NCBI GenBank assembly: GCA_913042885.1
Contig: CAJWLW010000282.1
Coordinates: 1 to 6,477 of the forward strand
DNA: 6,477 bases
Direction: 5' to 3'
DNA from: an uncultured Lentisphaeria bacterium
GTDB taxonomy: Bacteria > Verrucomicrobiota > Lentisphaeria > JABSQK01 > CAJWLW01
Part shown: positions 5,190 through 6,477 of the stretch, piece by piece
Layout of the letters: every line of letters starts with the position of its first letter
Position numbering within the stretch: position 1 is the stretch's first letter
The notes under the pieces: model-generated
Told to the model about the DNA's origin: nothing
Seen by the model: the letters and a program-made list of their open reading frames with translations, nothing else
Databases searched by the model: none
Translations under genes and position numbers: made by a program

Positions 5190-5354
5190 ATGAGCGCCAC
5201 GATTAAAAGCAAATTAACCGTCGCGTTGCGAGCAGACCAGCCGTACCGGTTCCACGAGTCCACCATCCGCCCCTTGTTTGGGCGTTATAAAACTTTTGAC
5301 AGCGGCTATGCAAGAAAATTAAATTATTTTCTACTGCCATATCAATTTAAATAA
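5190..5354 (+). CDS. Possible 54-residue small protein, unrecognised
   Basis: An ATG at 5190 lies 6 bases after a good AAGGA SD (5179-5183) and opens a 54-codon frame ending in TAA. The product begins MSATIKSKLTVALRADQPYR, is basic and aromatic-rich (about ten Phe/Tyr residues), and has no signal peptide, membrane helix or motif that I know. The first ~33 codons lie in DNA of ordinary composition; the last ~20 run into AT-rich DNA and overlap a strong -35-like TTGACA at 5296. The frame may therefore be a gene whose end is shared with the rpoN promoter, a decayed remnant of a longer gene, or chance. The SD and the hairpin before it are the main support. Confidence 0.35.
   Translation: MSATIKSKLTVALRADQPYRFHESTIRPLFGRYKTFDSGYARKLNYFLLPYQFK
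5296..5324 (+). promoter_or_regulatory. Candidate sigma-70 promoter toward rpoN
   Basis: A perfect TTGACA (5296-5301) is followed, after 17 bases, by TTAAAT (5319-5324, 4/6 match to TATAAT). It would start transcription near 5331 with a leader of about 245 bases before rpoN. A perfect TATAAT (5370-5375) also occurs nearby but lacks a -35 at the right distance. The surrounding DNA is very AT-rich, which raises the chance of random matches. Confidence 0.45.
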
Positions 5355-5445
5355 TTTTTATAAATATCTTATAATCAATTAGTTATAAATTTATAGCAGG
5401 TCCTATTCGGACGATTATGATATTTTTTTTCGGATCGGTCACATA

Positions 5446-5461
5446 TTGGAACAGTTCCTGC
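5446..5461 (+). promoter_or_regulatory. Candidate sigma-54 promoter upstream of rpoN
   Basis: TTGGAACAGTTCCTGC has the diagnostic GG (5448-5449), exactly 10 bases, then GC (5460-5461). The -24 part TTGGAAC matches TTGGCAC at 6 of 7 positions; the -12 part CTGC(G) is a weaker match to TTGC(A/T). Transcription would begin near 5473, about 100 bases before the rpoN start. The same bases also form the palindrome GGAAC-A-GTTCC (5448-5458), so an operator is the alternative reading. Confidence 0.42.
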
Positions 5462-5491
5462 GATTGTGTATGACTTCGCAATTGATGCTAT

Positions 5492-5520
5492 CCCAACCTA
5501 CCTTACTTTCAACCCAACCT
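5492..5520. repeat. CCCAACCT direct repeats 21 bp apart in the rpoN leader
   Basis: CCCAACCT occurs at 5492-5499 and 5513-5520, with starts 21 bp apart (two helical turns). They lie between the candidate promoters and the rpoN SD. They could be binding sites for a regulator or a pyrimidine-rich RNA element; no family is recognised. Confidence 0.4.
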
Positions 5521-5565
5521 TCACGCCGGTAGCGCAAGCTGTTCGGCGCTCCAACCGATTCGGGA

Positions 5566-5573
5566 GAGGTGAT
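5566..5573 (+). promoter_or_regulatory. Strong SD deciding a TTG start for rpoN
   Basis: GAGGTGAT is an 8-base match to the extended SD consensus. From its GAGG core it is 7 bases to the TTG at 5577 but 13 to the GTG at 5583, so TTG is the better start. A start at the first ATG of the frame (codon 21 of the TTG form) would remove most of the activator-contact region. Confidence 0.65.
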
Positions 5574-5576
5574 ATC

Positions 5577-6477
5577 TTGGCTGTGAAATTAACCCAGACT
5601 CAGTCGACCGCCCAAGTTATACGTCAAGACCAGACGATGACGCATCAGCAGATCAAGGCCCTTGAGCTGCTGTTCGCACCGGTTCTGGAACTGCATAAAA
5701 TTGTCAACGAGGAACTGGAAAAAAACCCGATCCTGGAAAGTGAACCGGACGAGGCAGAGCCCGTGGAGGTGCCGGATAATGACGAATGGCTCGATCGGAT
5801 CATTCAGCTCGACGAGGAGAACCGCTTTATTGGTACCGGGAATTTTCGATCGGTATCACCGGAAGAGGAAGAACGCCGGCAGCACTACCTGGAGTCGATC
5901 ACGGTTGAGCAATCGATGCAAGATTCACTACTTCAACAACTTGGATTTCTGGATCTGGATCCGCGGCTACAGGACTGCTGCGAATTTATCATCTCCGGAC
6001 TGGACGATGATGGCTTTCTGAGTGTGCATCCGGCCGACCTGGCAATGGCAGCGGGCGAGCCGATGTCGATTATGAATCAGGCTCGGACAGTGGTTCAGGG
6101 TCTGGAGCCTGTGGGGGTCGGCGCACGGGATCTTCGTGAGCGTCTGCTGATCCAGCTCAGTCGACAAGGCAAGGAGCAGTCACTGGCATATATCGCGGTT
6201 CGCGACCACATCAACGACATCGCCGCCAACCACCTACCGGCGATCGCGCGTAAAATGCGTATCACAATCGGTCATCTGAAAGAGATCATCGAGCAAATCC
6301 AAGCCCTGAACCCGCGGCTCGAGCCGAGTCATGTCCAGCCCGGTGAGTATGTCACAGAAGAAGTGCGGGTGTTCGAAGGTGAAAACGGGTTGCAGGTACA
6401 GATGAATAATGACAATCTTCCCAACTTATTCATCAGCAATCAGTACCGTCAGCTCCTGAACGATCCGGACACGCCAA
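5577..6477 (+). CDS. rpoN: RNA polymerase sigma-54 factor RpoN, 5' part
   Basis: The 300 visible residues are colinear with the first two thirds of RpoN, which is usually near 450-500 residues. Region I (about 4-53) is the Gln- and Leu-rich activator-contact segment (e.g. MTHQQIKALELLFAPVLEL, 21-39, then EELEKNPILE). Region II (about 54-100) is a short acidic linker. Region III, which binds core polymerase, begins near 108 (ITVEQSMQDSLLQQL) and includes ISGLDDDGFL (139-148), the family hallmark EPVGVGARDLRERLL (177-191) and QALNPRLEP (242-250). The DNA-binding helix-turn-helix and the RpoN box lie beyond the right edge. No frameshift is seen. RpoN binds core polymerase and recognises -24/-12 promoters, staying closed until an AAA+ activator such as the one at 2686-4044 acts. 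The product itself is certain; the TTG start is supported by the SD. Confidence 0.96.
   Translation, partial: MAVKLTQTQSTAQVIRQDQTMTHQQIKALELLFAPVLELHKIVNEELEKNPILESEPDEAEPVEVPDNDEWLDRIIQLDEENRFIGTGNFRSVSPEEEERRQHYLESITVEQSMQDSLLQQLGFLDLDPRLQDCCEFIISGLDDDGFLSVHPADLAMAAGEPMSIMNQARTVVQGLEPVGVGARDLRERLLIQLSRQGKEQSLAYIAVRDHINDIAANHLPAIARKMRITIGHLKEIIEQIQALNPRLEPSHVQPGEYVTEEVRVFEGENGLQVQMNNDNLPNLFISNQYRQLLNDPDTP

Noticed and set aside
5400..5430. Small GTCC/GGAC stem followed by T8, as a terminator of the small gene
   Set aside because: The stem has only 4 bp and the T-run begins about 10 bases later, so it does not fit an intrinsic terminator.
5662..6021. 119-codon plus-strand frame
   Set aside because: It is an out-of-frame shadow of rpoN, which is open through the same stretch.
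1..6477. Search for CRISPR arrays, tRNA or rRNA genes, transposases and insertion-sequence ends
   Set aside because: No regularly spaced long repeats, no cloverleaf-like segment, no transposase motif and no matching terminal inverted repeats were found by eye.

Overview
This is a bacterial window dominated by two-component signalling and sigma-54 transcription. It holds five protein genes, four of them regulatory or transcription-related or closely linked to such genes, plus one possible very small gene. The right edge cuts a sigma-54 gene (rpoN). Coding DNA is moderately GC-rich, while the spacers at 1-300 and about 5310-5440 are clearly AT-rich. Two features do not follow a textbook proteobacterium: Shine-Dalgarno (SD) motifs are missing before several genes, and the short soluble kinase carries an N-x-G motif in its G1 box. 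Together with the style of the sequences this makes me think of a Gram-negative lineage such as the PVC group (Lentisphaerae-like). That is a weak inference; no rRNA or marker gene is present to settle it.

Layout, left to right. 1-309: AT-rich spacer with a 12-bp tandem repeat and a likely terminator for the next gene. 310-1455 (-): unrecognised protein with a compact C-x2-C-x4-C-x-H putative metal site. 1456-1650: divergent promoter region with a paired TGTTCAA repeat and a C8 run. 1651-2682 (+): fusion of a histidine-kinase-like region, which has lost its ATP-binding boxes, to an intact receiver domain. 2686-4044 (-): NtrC/AtoC-type sigma-54 activator, ending only 3 bp from the fusion gene. 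4044-4733 (-): short soluble histidine kinase directly upstream of the activator, joined to it by a TAATG stop/start overlap. 4734-5576: 843-bp spacer with several repeats and dyads, a possible 54-codon gene with a good SD, a sigma-70-like promoter and a sigma-54-like promoter. 5577-6477 (+): 5' part of rpoN, 300 codons, running off the window.

How the parts may work together (inference). The small kinase should phosphorylate Asp54 of the activator made from the same transcript. The activator would then open sigma-54 promoters with the sigma factor encoded next door. The convergent kinase-like/receiver fusion has a phosphorylatable Asp277 but no recognisable ATP site. It may therefore act as a phosphate sink, phosphotransfer adaptor or decoy for the active kinase. 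A GG-N10-GC element before rpoN raises the possibility that sigma-54 feeds back on its own gene. None of the signalling proteins has a membrane or recognised sensory domain, so the input signal is unknown.
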